From NCBI GenBank assembly GCA_033085395.1, contig JANQBS010000283.1, positions 1-47,055 of the forward strand: DNA of 47,055 bases. Reading direction: 5' to 3'. The notes beneath the pieces are model-generated. The model made no database searches. It saw only the letters and a program-made list of their open reading frames with translations, and had not been told where the DNA came from. The stretch is from Xanthoparmelia taractica (Eukaryota > Ascomycota > Lecanoromycetes > Lecanorales > Parmeliaceae). The position numbers and the translations under genes are program-made. Shown in pieces: positions 32,524 through 44,681 of this stretch (its first letter is position 1; each line of letters starts with the position of its first letter).

Positions 32524-34383
32524 ATGCGAGGCTTGTGCTCAGCTCTCGCATTGTGCGCCCTCATCATTGACGTCACTACCGCCTTGAAGCATCCAAGTCT
32601 TCGCGATGTATCACGCAGAAACCAGGCAAAGGTCAACAAAGTAGTGCATGAGGCTACACATGAGAGATTGTTCGCACGTTACGCGAACAGTACAACAACA
32701 AATGACACTTCTCGATACCTCACTAACACTACGGCCAGTCAGTCCATGTCATTTTTGCCACACACCATACGCATGACTCACCACTCGCAGAATACAAGGT
32801 TCAGTCATTGCCCGATGTCAACTTTGACATTGGCGAGCTGTACTCCGGATTGATGCCCATCGACGAAAAGAACGCCTCTAGAGCGCTGTTCTTCATGTTT
32901 GAACCGACAATCGGAAGCCCCGTAGATGAAATCACAATCTGGTTAAACGGCGGGCCCGGTTGCAGCTCCTTGGAGGGCTTTTTCCAAGAGAATGGCAGGT
33001 TTCTGTGGCAGCCAGGAACATTTGCGCCTGTTGAGAACCCATAGTAAGCAGTCGTCGTTCTCGCGACCCATGCATGATAGATAACAGGATCTAGTTCGTG
33101 GGTGAACCTGACAAATATGTTATGGTATCTATTCGCTCTCTCTCAAAACATCGTGTTAAAATAATTAACATCAAGTTTAGGGTTGAACAACCTGTTGGCA
33201 CAGGCTTTTCGATTGGCGAAGTCACCGCCAAGACCGAGGAGGATATCGCCCAAGACTTTATCAAGTTCTTCAAAAACTTTGAGAAGACCTTTGGTATCAA
33301 AAACTACAAGATTTATGTGACTGGCGAAAGCTATGCGGGTCGCTACGTTCCGTATATTTCTGCGGCAATGTTGGACCAGAAGGACAAGGAGTACTATGAC
33401 CTTTCGGGTAAGTCGCACTGCGCCAGCCATGACATTCTCCCACTGAAATTCCACGCGCGTCTGTAGGAGCTCTAGTCTACGACCCTTGCATCGGCCAATT
33501 CGATTATACTCAGGAAGAGGTTACAGCCGTGCCCTTCGTATTGGAGAACCAAGCCATGCTTCAGTTCAATGACTCTTTCCTCGCTCAACTCGAAAGTCTC
33601 GACAAATCCTGCGGATACGCCGATGTACGAGCGAAATATCTCACCTTCCCACCTCCCGGAAACCAACCACCCGTGTTCTTCAATTACACTAGCGAAGCCA
33701 ACTGCGACGTCTTCGATATGATTGACAATGCCGCCTTGACAATCAATCCCTGCTTCGACATTTACGAAATCAACCAACAGTGCCCTCTCCTCTGGGACGT
33801 CATCTCCTTCCCTACCCAACTCGTCTACACCCCCGAAGGCGCCACCACCTACTTCAACCGTTCGGACGTCAAAGCCGCGATCCACGCGCCCGCATACGTC
33901 GACTGGACCGAATGCTCCGTTGACCCAGTCTTCATTGGCGGTGAAAAAGTTGACGGCTACTACACCGGCGGCCCCGAAGGCGAAGGCGACCTCTCGGCCG
34001 ATCCGATCCAGCACGTCCTCCCCCAGGTCATCGAAGCCACGAACCGCGTGCTAGTCTCAAATGGCGACTTCGACATGATAATAATCACCAACGGTACCCT
34101 CATGTCCATCCAGAACATGACGTGGAACGGGCAGCTGGGTTTCCAAGAGCGGCCGGCCACTCCGATCGTTATCGAATTGCCGGATTTGCAATACGAGGCC
34201 GTGTTCGCTGCCAACGGCGCCGCCGGGATTGATGGGCCGCAGGGAACGATGGGCGTGCAGCATTATGAGCGTGGGTTGATGTGGGCGGAGACATTTTTGA
34301 GTGGCCATATGCAGCCTGAGTTCCAGCCGAGGGTGACGTATCGGCATCTAGAGTGGGTTCTGGGTAGGATCGATGTACTTTGA
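32524..34383 (+). CDS. Secreted serine carboxypeptidase (peptidase family S10)
   Basis: An exopeptidase releasing C-terminal amino acids, 546 residues. Exons are 32524-32737, 32791-33043, 33095-33124 (30 bp only), 33181-33407 and 33467-34383; phases close. The start opens a signal peptide (MRGLCSALALCALIIDVTTA). Substrate-binding WLNGGPGCSS is at 122-131, the nucleophile is Ser216 in GESYAG, the Asp is in the NGDFDM segment at 440-445 and the His is near 522 in SGHMQP. Several N-glycosylation-type Asn-X-Thr/Ser sites lie in the pro-region and body. The 30-bp third exon (SWVNLTNML) is required to keep the conserved segment between NPY and WVEQPVGTGF. It looks fully functional. Confidence 0.95.
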
Positions 34384-36335
34384 GACTCATTTGGTCGTCG
34401 ATGTACATACATCCGATATCGAATAGAAACGCCCAAGACCTGTCAATAAAGAAGTCTTCTCGCCTAACTTGTCAGGGTGTTCTGAACTTCGAGATTATCA
34501 AGATACCGCTAATCATCTACTAGCGGAGTTCCGCTTAGACAGCCTCTTTCAACCGGCAAGCCTGCCAACCTTCTACCAGGATGCGTCTATACCTCAGCCA
34601 AAGCTAAAATCTTCCCGTTCTTCAACATTCAATAGCTCACATAACACATATATCCAGCCGTCCGAAATACTCGCTTTAATGCATGAATTAGCAACGCAAC
34701 ATACCCCACCCTCTTCAGGAGAACGCAAATGCAGTTACCGCACCAAGGCCATTACGCCTTGAGGGTCTGGTGTGGCGAGATCAGCTATAAGATTCAGCTG
34801 ATGAACCAATGTTATAGAACCAAGTTTAGCAATTGTTTCTTTTCCAGCGCAGCGATGCGGCGGATAGAGATGAGTTTTTGGGACTTCTCGCGCGCAGGTT
34901 GGTATAATTGATCTATCAGTTGAGGCTGTTATGTTATACTATGGTTGTTTTACATGCACGTACCTGTCAGTCATTGGTAGGATCCTTATAACAAGTGCTG
35001 TACCTCGTTACGCGAGCTTACCGGTAGTACAAAGCGTACCGAGTGAGTCTCTTGGAAACGTGAAATACACATCTCGACAGACAGTACTAGAGCTTATTGA
35101 TTCTCTGGGGTGAGTCCTGGAGCCCTTCGAGGGGTTCTTACCGGAGAGGCTGTCGTCGCAAGCCCGTGATGGTATGATGTTCAAGTGGCATATAAACGAC
35201 CTCGCTTCGATAACGCAACTCCGACAACAAGAGCCCTAGGAGAGCCGCCGGAAAGTTCTAAGAGGAGATGATTTGATTGGACCAAAAAAAGTAATAGATC
35301 CGCACTGTTGGTGGAATCATTTTCGTCCGTCGATAAAAAATAGGGGAAAATGAACAACGCATTTGTGCGTCTTTCGTAGAGATACTTCTACACTCCGGTA
35401 ATCGGTATGATAAATTATCGAGGCCGTAAATGCAGGTGTGTACGGAGAAGATTTCTAAGTATAGGGTTCTAAGTCTAATCACTCATGGGTCCAGCCTTTA
35501 GAGGGGACCCTTTGCGCTTGCTGGGTTTGCCTCTGTCGAGAGTATACTCATGCTGTGAGAGAAGAGCGTGACGGCGACTCGATTTTCCTACATGATTTGC
35601 CTTTGAAGTCTTGTGCTTGTTTATCTACTTCCCCCTTTTCCCCTAGGTACTGCTCTCGGTGTTAATCACGTATTCTATGGCCACGCTGAGTCCTCATCGT
35701 CATTTAATGAGATGTTTGAGGAATCAGAGGTGTTATCCTGATTTATTTCCCCATGACAAGCAAGGGGGAATACACGCTTATTCTCGACAATTGATACTCT
35801 CTTAGGTAGCATAGTAAAATAAAGTGGAGAGTTTAGGGTTAAGGTTAGCGGTGTGGGAATAGATTTAGTAACGGCGTTATGTTGTGTTAGCGCTGATCCA
35901 TGAATATATGGCGGGATATTCATGGCAAGGTACATGCGATTGGTGGGCATTTGGCCATGAGACAGGCGTAAAACGACCATCAGGATGTACATATTCCCTT
36001 GGCTCACCGATATATCCATGGGTGGAATGAAATATCCATGGATATCATGGACCACGAGTGGGATGCAATATATACACTAATGCTTAGCATTAAATCAATG
36101 TCGAGCTTCGAAGTCGAACGGTTTTCTACCCATTGACGTTCTGGGTACCAGTTGACCGCACAACCTCATAGGCCTTAATGTGATAAGGACGTGGACCTGC
36201 ATTGACAAACCAGAACGAAGCCTGCGCTGACAATAATCTCAGCCTTATGACCCCACCTGCCACCGAGCGACGCAACGCTTGGATTGCAACAGCACAAGAT
36301 CGGTGGTATAAGCAAAGGAACATTATGATACTTCC
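34384..36335. other. Intergenic with palindromes
   Basis: No gene is supported. Notable are the perfect inverted repeat CCATGAATAT/ATATTCATGG (35898-35907 and 35916-35925) and the perfect 14-bp palindrome ATATCCATGGATAT (36032-36045), 290-440 bases before the next gene. A minus ORF at 35675-36055 is a by-product of these repeats. Confidence 0.55.
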
Positions 36336-37510
36336 ATGTCTGATCCGCTCTCCGTGGCAGTCTCCGTCATCGCCGTTGCGGGAGCCCTTTATACAGTCAG
36401 TCAAAAGCTGAGGGAATGCGCCAGCACACTAGCGCATGCAGGAAAGGAGGTCAAGGCAATTGCGAAGGAAATGAGCACTTTTTCAACTCTGCTACGTTCT
36501 TTTCCGGACACCCTTAGGCGATTGACGCCTCGGCTCAGACAAGCGCTTGGTCTCTTCGAGACGTGCACCGGCCTCGTGAGACAGGCGCAGGAGAACGTGG
36601 GAGAATTCGACAAGTTCCTCGAGGACCTCGAGCCCCTCCGCGATTCCAAACGTGGTAGTATAGTGTCGAAGACAATCGCGCGGCTGAGATGGGCCTTTCA
36701 GAGGACCGACCTCTTACTGTTGAGGTCGAAGCTCGAATCGTCCAAATCGACACTCAACTTGTGCATAAACATAATCCACATGAGGGTTACAATCGAACAA
36801 TTGGAAGTAGCACAGAAAGCTCGCAGAGACGAGACGGAAATCAGTGGTCTAAAAAGCCAAGTGTAAGCAAAAATGGTATCGTGCTGTCAGTCGGGCAGCG
36901 AAAAGGGAGGGTTTTTGACAGTATTTCCAGGCAGCTGTTGAAGTCTCAGCTTCGTAACGAGAGATCTACTGTAAAAGATGCAATAGCAGTTTCCAGCAGG
37001 CTTGAGCGTCATATCCGGGGACAAGGGCGACCCTCCCACAACCTGACAGTGGCGAGGCAGGCCCTGGATCTCGCCAAAGCACAGCTCGAACAGTTCGACA
37101 GGCAATCGGTCTATCAAGGGGGAGATGTACGGCCACGAACCAATCCCGGCACCTTGAACTCTTTATCTACGACATCAACTGGCTCTTCTCCCCAGCCAGG
37201 CCCATCAAAATCTCCAAGACCTCCGACATCTCCCCCTCTGCCAAGCGGCTCCGTACCGCATCCCAAATCTTACTTCTCAACGCGAGACGCAGATGGCAGG
37301 ATGCCATTAATAGTAGTCAATACCCCTGATCACAGAACCGGTATAACTGGCGAGCCGAGTACATCCAGGAATACTACCAGGGTTGATCCACCTGGTCGGA
37401 ACATTCATCCCTTTCCCGTGGCTACGGATGTCGATAGCGACATGGGGTACCGGACCGCGGGGACTTTGGATCGGCGAAGACATCGCGGTAGTCGGGTAAA
37501 ATACAGATAG
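36336..37510 (+). CDS. Protein with fungal STAND-type (NLR-like) N-terminal domain
   Basis: Two exons, 36336-36862 and 36922-37510, encode 371 residues; the 59-bp intron (GTAAGC...GACAG) closes the frame. Residues 1-20 (MSDPLSVAVSVIAVAGALYT) and the following helical region match the fungal N-terminal domain commonly placed before NACHT/NB-ARC and repeat domains (PF17111-like). Residues about 60-250 are long amphipathic helices, probably coiled coil, and the tail after 255 is Ser/Pro-rich and disordered, ending with a basic RRRHRGSRVK stretch. No nucleotide-binding P-loop or repeat domain exists here or downstream, so it is a stand-alone form. Such proteins can act as partners of NLRs or as membrane-active cell-death effectors in fungal incompatibility; that is family knowledge, not shown here. 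Confidence 0.7.
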
Positions 37511-39095
37511 GAACGTTGTGGGGGAAGAAAATCATCAGGGTGACGGGTTGGGACACAGAGAACCTCTTTTGCATGGTTTTTGGAGGGGGCAAAGGAGTGA
37601 AAGGTAGACAGTAATATGTGGGCCGAATAGTAGCGAACGTCTTACCAGCTAAGTAGTACCACCGTATCCAAGTTGCTCAAAACTCCTGTGCTAGCCTTGA
37701 CTTTGCTCACGAAAAACATCCCCATTGCCACATCAGAGATGCTCAAGTTTTTTCCCCTCCTTCTTTCCCATTCCTTCCCGTATATCCGTTATTAGAGCGC
37801 GATAGGTCACAACAGGTCTACCTTTCTCCTTCAACAATATCGCACAGCTTGATCTTACCGAGACTGGACACGGTCTAGTAAAGGAGCAAGCATGGATTTT
37901 CAAAAGGAGCCACCAGAAGCGCAGACGTGTCTACAAAGAACCCCTCCCCTTCTCTTCTCCCACAGCAAGATCCATCCTCGCAAAACGAACGTATAAAAAC
38001 CGTAACCCAGCGACGACGCCCACGTTTCCATACCAAGCCCAGTCCTAGCCAATCCACTCAGTCAATCGCAAAGGCGAAAAGCCCTACAAAAAACCCCAAT
38101 ATAATACCAAACAGCCACGGTGTTCTACAATGATAGCAAGATACATGACCACCTCGTACGCACCCTCTAGCAGCCACTTCAAAGCCCCCACGACCCTATT
38201 AGCAGCTGCTAGATACCCTGCTTCGTTCTTCCCGCCACCACCGCTGAATACGAATCAGAGGTTGGCGTCCACTGCTAGTTTGCAGAGATAAGATAAGTCA
38301 TATCAGACAAATTAAGTAAGGTAAGGTGAGTTAGGTGACATGTACGTACGTCTAATATTCATAGAATCATACAGCGTGTCTACACGTCTCGGTGCTTATA
38401 CAGTACATAAGTGAGAGACCGAATGAATGGATGAATGGATGATAGATTGATCGCGAGTACGTACAGCTTACACAGCATAACCCTCATGATTTGCAAGAGC
38501 GTATTGACGTATGAGTAAAACATACATATGCCGTCTGTCTAGCTTATTTCATGGCAGTCGCTGTGAGGGAGGTAATGGTTGCATGGCGTGATAGAGTTGT
38601 TAGGTAGTGGTTCACTATTGGATGATGATGGTGTTGACGAGGTGTGTTTCGTTCTAGTGGGTGGGTGGGTTTGCGTGAGTAGTTCGTGAATTGGGTGGAT
38701 TGTGTTTTGGACGCCCCGGAGGGAAAGAGGGAGTGGGGGGCGGAAGAAGGGGGGGGGGGTGGAATATTGGTACTGTTAACGTGATAGCGAGCGGAAAGAA
38801 AGGAGGGAATGATAGGTATGTGCGTGTATGTTGCTATTTGATGTTTCTAGGTATAATAAGGCTTGTTTTGTGGGAGCTTAGGAAGAGGAGGAGGAGAAGG
38901 AGTTGCATAAGTTAGGTCGTTCAGGGCGTTCAATCCACCGTACAGAGACCCATCAGAGCGCAAAGAAACTGCCAACTGAATCATATCTCTACTCATTACA
39001 ATCAAACTAAATCACCCCAGATCTCACGCTCATCCCACCGAACCATCAACCCCGCCAACCTCACTCGCTCGCTCATTAACTCGCTCACTCAAACC
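37511..39095. other. Intergenic, low-complexity tracts
   Basis: No gene is supported. Holds TGGATGAA repeats (about 38420-38450), GTGGGTGG repeats (about 38660-38670) and a run of 11 G ending at about 38759. The ORFs at 37875-38133 are unassigned. Confidence 0.5.
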
Positions 39096-40705
39096 CTAAG
39101 GCGATGGCAGGATATTCCCATTTTTGTTACAATACTGATATGTCAACCCCCCGGTGAAGAAGAGGTAATTCCCAACATAAGAGTACGGGACATTGACGCA
39201 GAGATCGCCGTCCGAGCAGCCTTTGCAGCCGTCGACGGCGAAGCCGGAGTGTTGGGGGCAGTCGAGGAATTCATAGGAGGTGCCGATGTGGCTGGGGTTG
39301 AGATCCCTGCGGCGTGGTTGTTAGTTGTGGATTCATTTGCTTATAACCCCTTTTCTCGGGTTGGGTGGATGGTTTGGCTGTGGAAGGGAAGGGAAGGGAG
39401 GGGCCTCACCACGTGCAGACTTTGACATTGCTAAGACAAGACGCAGTGAAGCCAGAATCCGAAACGCTGACAGCAGGTGTCGATCCGCCCTGCACCTGAC
39501 ACTGAGCAGCGCCATTGAAAAGCAGATCCGGAGTCGTCCAGTTCCCGAAGAAAGCCTGCATGTCGCTCGTCGGGTCGCGGGAAGCATCTTTATAGCTGGT
39601 CAGGGTGAAAGACACATCGATTTCTCGGTTCCAATAGTACGCGCCACAGATATCGTGGCTATCGTAACCGGAGCCGCATCCAGAGATGTTCCAGTCCGGA
39701 GACGAGCCATTAACCATGACGGCGTTCATGTCCGTGTCAATGGCGCGGGCAATGACCCATTTGTTGGCTGTCAGACATTGTGAAATGACAAATGTGTTGA
39801 GGGCCGTCAGGATTGCATCAGATTGAGAAGGGATCGTCGGTAAAGGGGTGACTGAGAAGTTGCCGGACCCAGTAAATGCCAGGAACGTGGTCGGATCTTG
39901 TTGAATGGCGGCCAGCGCCGATGACACATTGTGTTGCAGATAGGTCGTCACTGTCCCCATTGCGTTGGAGATTTCGCTAAACTGCGCGAACTGAGAGTTG
40001 AGTGTCCCCACGGGGAAGAGATATTTGCCGACCGTGGCGGCCTGCACAGCTCCATTGAGCACTGTACCAATAATCGGACCGGTACTAGGAGCCAAAAAGC
40101 TGAGACCGAAGGACAAGGCAGTGAGGATATCATTGAGTGGTCCGTTAGCCTCTTGCGGCGGGTCCAGCATGCTGACAATCGCAGCCACACTGTCGGTCGC
40201 AGCTGATCGCGCATTGCCAATGGCGGCGTAGTAAGAGTTGAAAAACTCCCAAACAGAGTGGATATTGTACGCCACGTAGAAGTCCTCGACGGTCAACTTC
40301 TGGTTCTGAAAGCTAACCCAGTTGGGCGGAGGGCAGGTCGCGCTTGTGATGCCAATGCAGTCACTGTCGCCAAGTTCGATAATTCCAAGGAAACATTGAG
40401 CAAAGGATTGCCCGACTGAGCATTTTGCACTGTTGTTGGACCACCAAGTGGTAATGTACTGGCTGATACCAAGTTGATTCCAGCATGCGGGATTTATGGG
40501 ATTGATACCTGCAGGTCGATCAGCCCACGAACGTACCGGCAGTCGCTCTGGCGACATGGCAATAGATCATTGCCGCCAGAATTAGCTCGTCGGGAGAAAT
40601 AATACCTGCGGGGTCACTGCAGTCAGCGGCATTGGACTGAGCTTGTACACATACCAGGCTTTGGAGTATAGCCACGCCCGTGGAAAAAAAGTGGTGATAC
40701 CTCAT
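39096..40705 (-). CDS. Secreted cysteine-containing protein, possibly DUF7872-like
   Basis: Three exons (40705-40606, 40508-39410, 39306-39096) encode 469 residues; phases close. The start at 40705 opens a signal peptide (MRYHHFFSTGVAILQSLVCVQAQ); an in-frame ATG ten codons upstream is possible. The mature part has an N-terminal Cys region (DCSDPAG, ACWNQLG, KCSVGQSFAQC), a helical middle with many Ala and Gly (FLAPSTGPIIGTVLNGAV) that may be membrane-active, several N-glycosylation sites, and a C-terminal Cys block (CKGCSDGDLC). Order and size resemble large fungal secreted proteins with a DUF7872 domain; I am not certain of that match. Function unknown. Confidence 0.82.
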
Positions 40706-41666
40706 CTTCTGTAATGAGAGGAGAATGCTTCCCAAGTAGACCTGGACCGGAGGAAACGGTTGGTATCTTTTGTTTTACAGTAGTTTTAGGTGGTTCCTAG
40801 GCCTTATGTACGTGTAGCAGCGTCGTATCAGCTATATGAACTAGACATGCCCTAGCACACGGCCAAAGCGCGGGTCGCGTTTAGACATTCCAAACATTTG
40901 CTAGAACCTTTATACTGTAGGGCGATCTGGGTTCAACCAGCGTAGACATGGTGGATTGTTCAGGGAAGGTCTCTATCTGTAGATAGAAACATTGCCCTAC
41001 TGGTGTACCATGGGATTGCAATAGAGCAACCCGTTCCCTAAGACGTTCGGGCAGGCACTTCAGAAGCTTCAACTGACAGTGAGTAGCATCACAAAGACAA
41101 GGTTGAGAGAAGACCGGCACGGGAAGGTAGCGCAGTATAGTAGAGATATTGAAACAAGGCCACCGAATCTCGGGAGAGCAAAGCGCGCAAATAGAGAGCA
41201 GGCATTAGGGCAAGCGGGCATCCTCACCACACCAACGCATAAAGCAAACTTCACAATACGTCATAGTGCAACAGATAAACATAGAGAAATGACGTCGCTG
41301 AGCAGTGTCTGTCGTAGATAGCCTGTGTCGAGAACGGGAAACTCTCAGGATATTGCTAAGCATTGACCCCTCGTCGCTCTGATCCATAGCGTTGTAGGCA
41401 TTGCACTCTCGCGACCTGCTGAATCAGACAACGAGTCTGCCTTGTCAACAGACAAACAGTAAAGATCTCCGATAAGGCGATATCTATGTTGGCTGGCAAG
41501 ATGAGAGATGAGTCGCAAAGACCATGGTGTAGCTGGCGGGGCCGCTAGAACTAGGGCTCGGGGCCCAACAGCCCCCAATATTTGAAACCTTGCTAGCCAG
41601 CACTGGCCATTGTCATAGGCCCGCACCACGGGATGCCCGACAGCTAACCGTAGAGTAGTGAATCAC
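40706..41666. other. Intergenic spacer
   Basis: Upstream side of the secreted-protein gene and 3' flank of the protease gene. I see no supported gene, RNA or repeat. Confidence 0.4.
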
Positions 41667-43823
41667 TCAAGTACGAAGTAACTCATCAACGTCATCCATC
41701 ATCGGATCCCTTAGGCCTTGAGAAGGCTGCCTCAGATTCGTCCAAACTCTATCTAACGGTGCTTCCCATATCCAGCGTCCCGACCCATTACTGTATTCCG
41801 TAGCTGGTTCCGAACAGCCACCCGTCTGTGACATACCAGAAGACCTCCCAGCCGTGGTTGCGAACACGAAAGTTTCCTCAGGCCATTGAAGGCCGATGTC
41901 TGCAGGGTTGTTGGTCACATCTGGTCTATCAGGTGGCCAGATCTTGCTGACTGGGAAGGAGAAGGTTGGTCGGCGAATGGAAAGGTTGATCCCGGCCATG
42001 AGTGGCGGGTTGCGCAGTGACTGCTCTAAGCGGACTTTTGTCCAATCTATGAGACCACGTGATGCATTGAGCAAAGCGACCGGAATTTGATGTCGGCGAG
42101 CTGCGAGATCAAGGTTCACTGACCACGCATCTGTTCCAGTCGGTATGTTGAGGCCGCTGTCTTTATGAAAGTCCAAGTGCTCTATCTTCCAATCTGCAGC
42201 GCTACCAGCAATTATGAGAGCGCTGCTAGCGTCTGGCTTTTGGAAAATTCCTGTCGCACCTGCAAAATGGACGGTAAGAATGCATGTGTCATAGTCACTA
42301 CTAAGTAGACCATCGAGGGGAGTCATAAAAACTGCACTCCGGTCCACTCTCCCAGTAGCATTCTTCAGATACACATCGCTCGAATCGAAGTGATGCCGAC
42401 TGAACACTGCTTGGTATTTCCCAGACGGCTGGATGACCCTACCGGGCGTAACATCACCAGGACAGAGAGTCGTCGCACATTTGAGAAGTGCGCTGTCTCG
42501 CGGCTTCCCGGAAAGGGTACGTAGGAATTTCGGGTGGATCCTGTAAAAGGTGTTGTTTGGTACCTGCTTCTCCAAAATGTGATTGATATCTGCAGCGACG
42601 GCGTAATTCTTTGAGTGCTTGGCGTATTCTTCTGCCCAAGACTCTATAACATCTACATCACTTTCCGCGACGGCATCTTGAGTTGACGAAGTATGACCGA
42701 CAATGTAGCCAGTATTTCCGTCAAAGACCGGACCGCCCGAACTGCCTATCCCAACGAGTCAGTGAGAACGGGATCTGTGAAGGCCGCATTACCTTCAAAC
42801 TGGTCGAGATCAGTGGTGAGACTTCCATAGCCAGCAATTTTGTGTGAAAAAGGATCTGTGTCGTCGGTTACGAGTGCATGCCGCAGCACATGAGCACTTG
42901 CAGACACTTTCAATTGCGTACCCAGTGGGCAACCAATGTTGTAGACTGGGCTTCCGAAAAAAGGCGGTCTCGTTGCATGCTTGGCTGATTTCAGACTATA
43001 AAGCTGGTTTCGGTTGCCTTTTAGCTTGAAGATTGCAGTATCCCATCTGCTCGACCAGGCAGCAGTCTTGACCGGATCTATTGGTGGGGGAGCAGGTCCG
43101 TGTGCGTCACAAAGTACAACTCTTTCGATCCCAAAGATCTCTGATCCTGTAAATGTCTTCTTACTACTGACATCACCTACCCAATTGAACACCACTCTCA
43201 GCTCGCCCAATTGGCCATCGAGCAACACCTTATCCAAGCAATGGCCTGCCGTTCCCACAAACCCGTCACTGAGATGATAAGCTGAAGAGAATTTCGGGCC
43301 AATCATATACTGACCAGCTGGTTCAAAGCGGCTGACAAACTTAGTGGTATCCCTAGGCCACTCCAAATGATCTAGCTTATTACGTAAAACATTAGCTTTG
43401 GGGCCAATGTAGGCTGTAGCTGGATTCGTGCCGGCGTTGCAAAAACAGTCTTTCAAACAGTTTCTGTCGTATTGCACGCAGTCTGGCAGGTCATTCCGCC
43501 AGATAGACTTCAAGTCGGTCTTATTATGAGTAGGATCAAAACACCAATCCTTCCCCACCTGTGTCCAGCCAAATTCGGCCTTTAGGATTGTAATGACACA
43601 GGTAGCTCTTACGTTGCTGGAGCAGGTCAGTGTAAAGCCTTCGCTCTGATTGGAGCGCAGAAGAGGCCGCAGTAGCGGGGGCAACTTACTCCTCAACGTT
43701 GACAAGCCCAGTCTCAGACCTCGCCGCATCAGCCTCAATCCTGTGATCGAATTCAAGCGTGTGTGGGTCATCCAAGGACCCGTCGGTGATGTTCCAATCA
43801 TTGTAGCGCTCGACCAGAGGCAT
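41667..43823 (-). CDS. Trypsin-like serine protease, large, no signal peptide
   Basis: A peptidase of the chymotrypsin fold, 678 residues. Exons are 43823-43690, 43616-42793 and 42745-41667. The catalytic triad is complete: His170 in GTAGHC, Asp237 in WDTAIFKL and Ser322 in GSSGGPV; exon 3 begins exactly at the Ser motif. The single long ORF reading from 43861 is less likely: the ATG at 43823 gives an acidic, natural N-terminus, a GTAAGT donor and a CTGAC...CAG acceptor that join in phase. Residues 70-105 have a Cys cluster (CVQYDRNCLKDCFC). After the protease domain about 300 residues remain with no named domain. No signal peptide is seen, so action inside the cell is likely. Two CACGTGAC boxes lie upstream. 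Confidence 0.88.
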
Positions 43824-44681
43824 AGGTAAAGGAAATAGCCACCGCTTAGACTTTGACTCAAATCATTTCAGCCAATAGGACGTACTTGAGTCTCTGTGAT
43901 CTCCATTCAGGATCGAATCAGGACTTGTGCCTTTTGTAGCTCTTTCCCCCAGACTTTCACAGAACTACTGGGACTAATGCGAGATAAAGGACAAGCTAAC
44001 CACGTGACATCATAGTGCTATCTCATCACGTGACTTCACGCAACAACACCTCTGCCCACCCGAATCGACTCTGCAAGCTCCAATGTTAGCTCTAGGCGGA
44101 CAGCACTCAGTGATAACCATTCTCGTGAATGAAAATATGTAGACTCTACACCACACCCTCACTTACTGGACCCACAGCGTTCGGTAATATCTGCATCGGC
44201 ACACCGGTCTCATGCCTCAGCTGCGCTACGCCTACAGGCAGTGTCTTTTCAAAGATATATTGCTTGCGCCGATGTCACTGCGCGCGTGCGGGATCATTGG
44301 ATACATTCAGAGCAGAGGCACGATGACAGAGGAAAGAGGGGTGGGAAGTTTTGGAGCTTGAGTAGAGGGATAGTAGGGAAGAGATCACTAGGAGCATTTG
44401 TTTTGGTATGTTTGTATTTGGGTTGCGGCCAATACTGATTCTGTACTTGATTGTCTGTTACACCCTGGGCGGACCGTTAAGCTCGATAATGCAGCAATGA
44501 GTAGTGAAGAAAGAGGAAACAAAAACGTCTTAGCGCAGAAGACATGAGATTATGGTTCTCTTGCTATATGGTAGAAAGCCAATTTACGTCTTTCAGAGGC
44601 AACATAATTTATTCTCGCGCTACCTGCACACCTTTTCACTTCCTTGCATGCCAATGACACCATTTGGGGCCACGGATAGGT
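43824..44681. other. Intergenic with two CACGTGAC boxes
   Basis: CACGTGAC occurs exactly at 44001-44008 and 44027-44034, about 180-210 bases upstream of the protease start. The rest, including the ORFs at 44129-44438, has no recognisable gene. Confidence 0.5.
44001..44034 (-). promoter_or_regulatory. Paired E-box motifs
   Basis: Two exact CACGTGAC copies, 26 bases apart centre to centre, each with the palindromic core CACGTG recognised by bHLH factors such as Pho4 or Cbf1 types. Their position suits control of the trypsin-like protease gene. Confidence 0.5.

Noticed and set aside
35820..35850. Interstitial telomere repeat (TTTAGGGTTAAGGTTAG)
   Set aside because: Only about two imperfect units; not more than chance in this base composition.
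35675..36055. Minus ORF of 126 residues
   Set aside because: Follows the palindromic CCATG repeats and has no family content.
40511..40540. Alternative 29-bp intron in the 469-residue secreted protein
   Set aside because: Too short to splice; the 97-bp intron 40605-40509 closes the frame.
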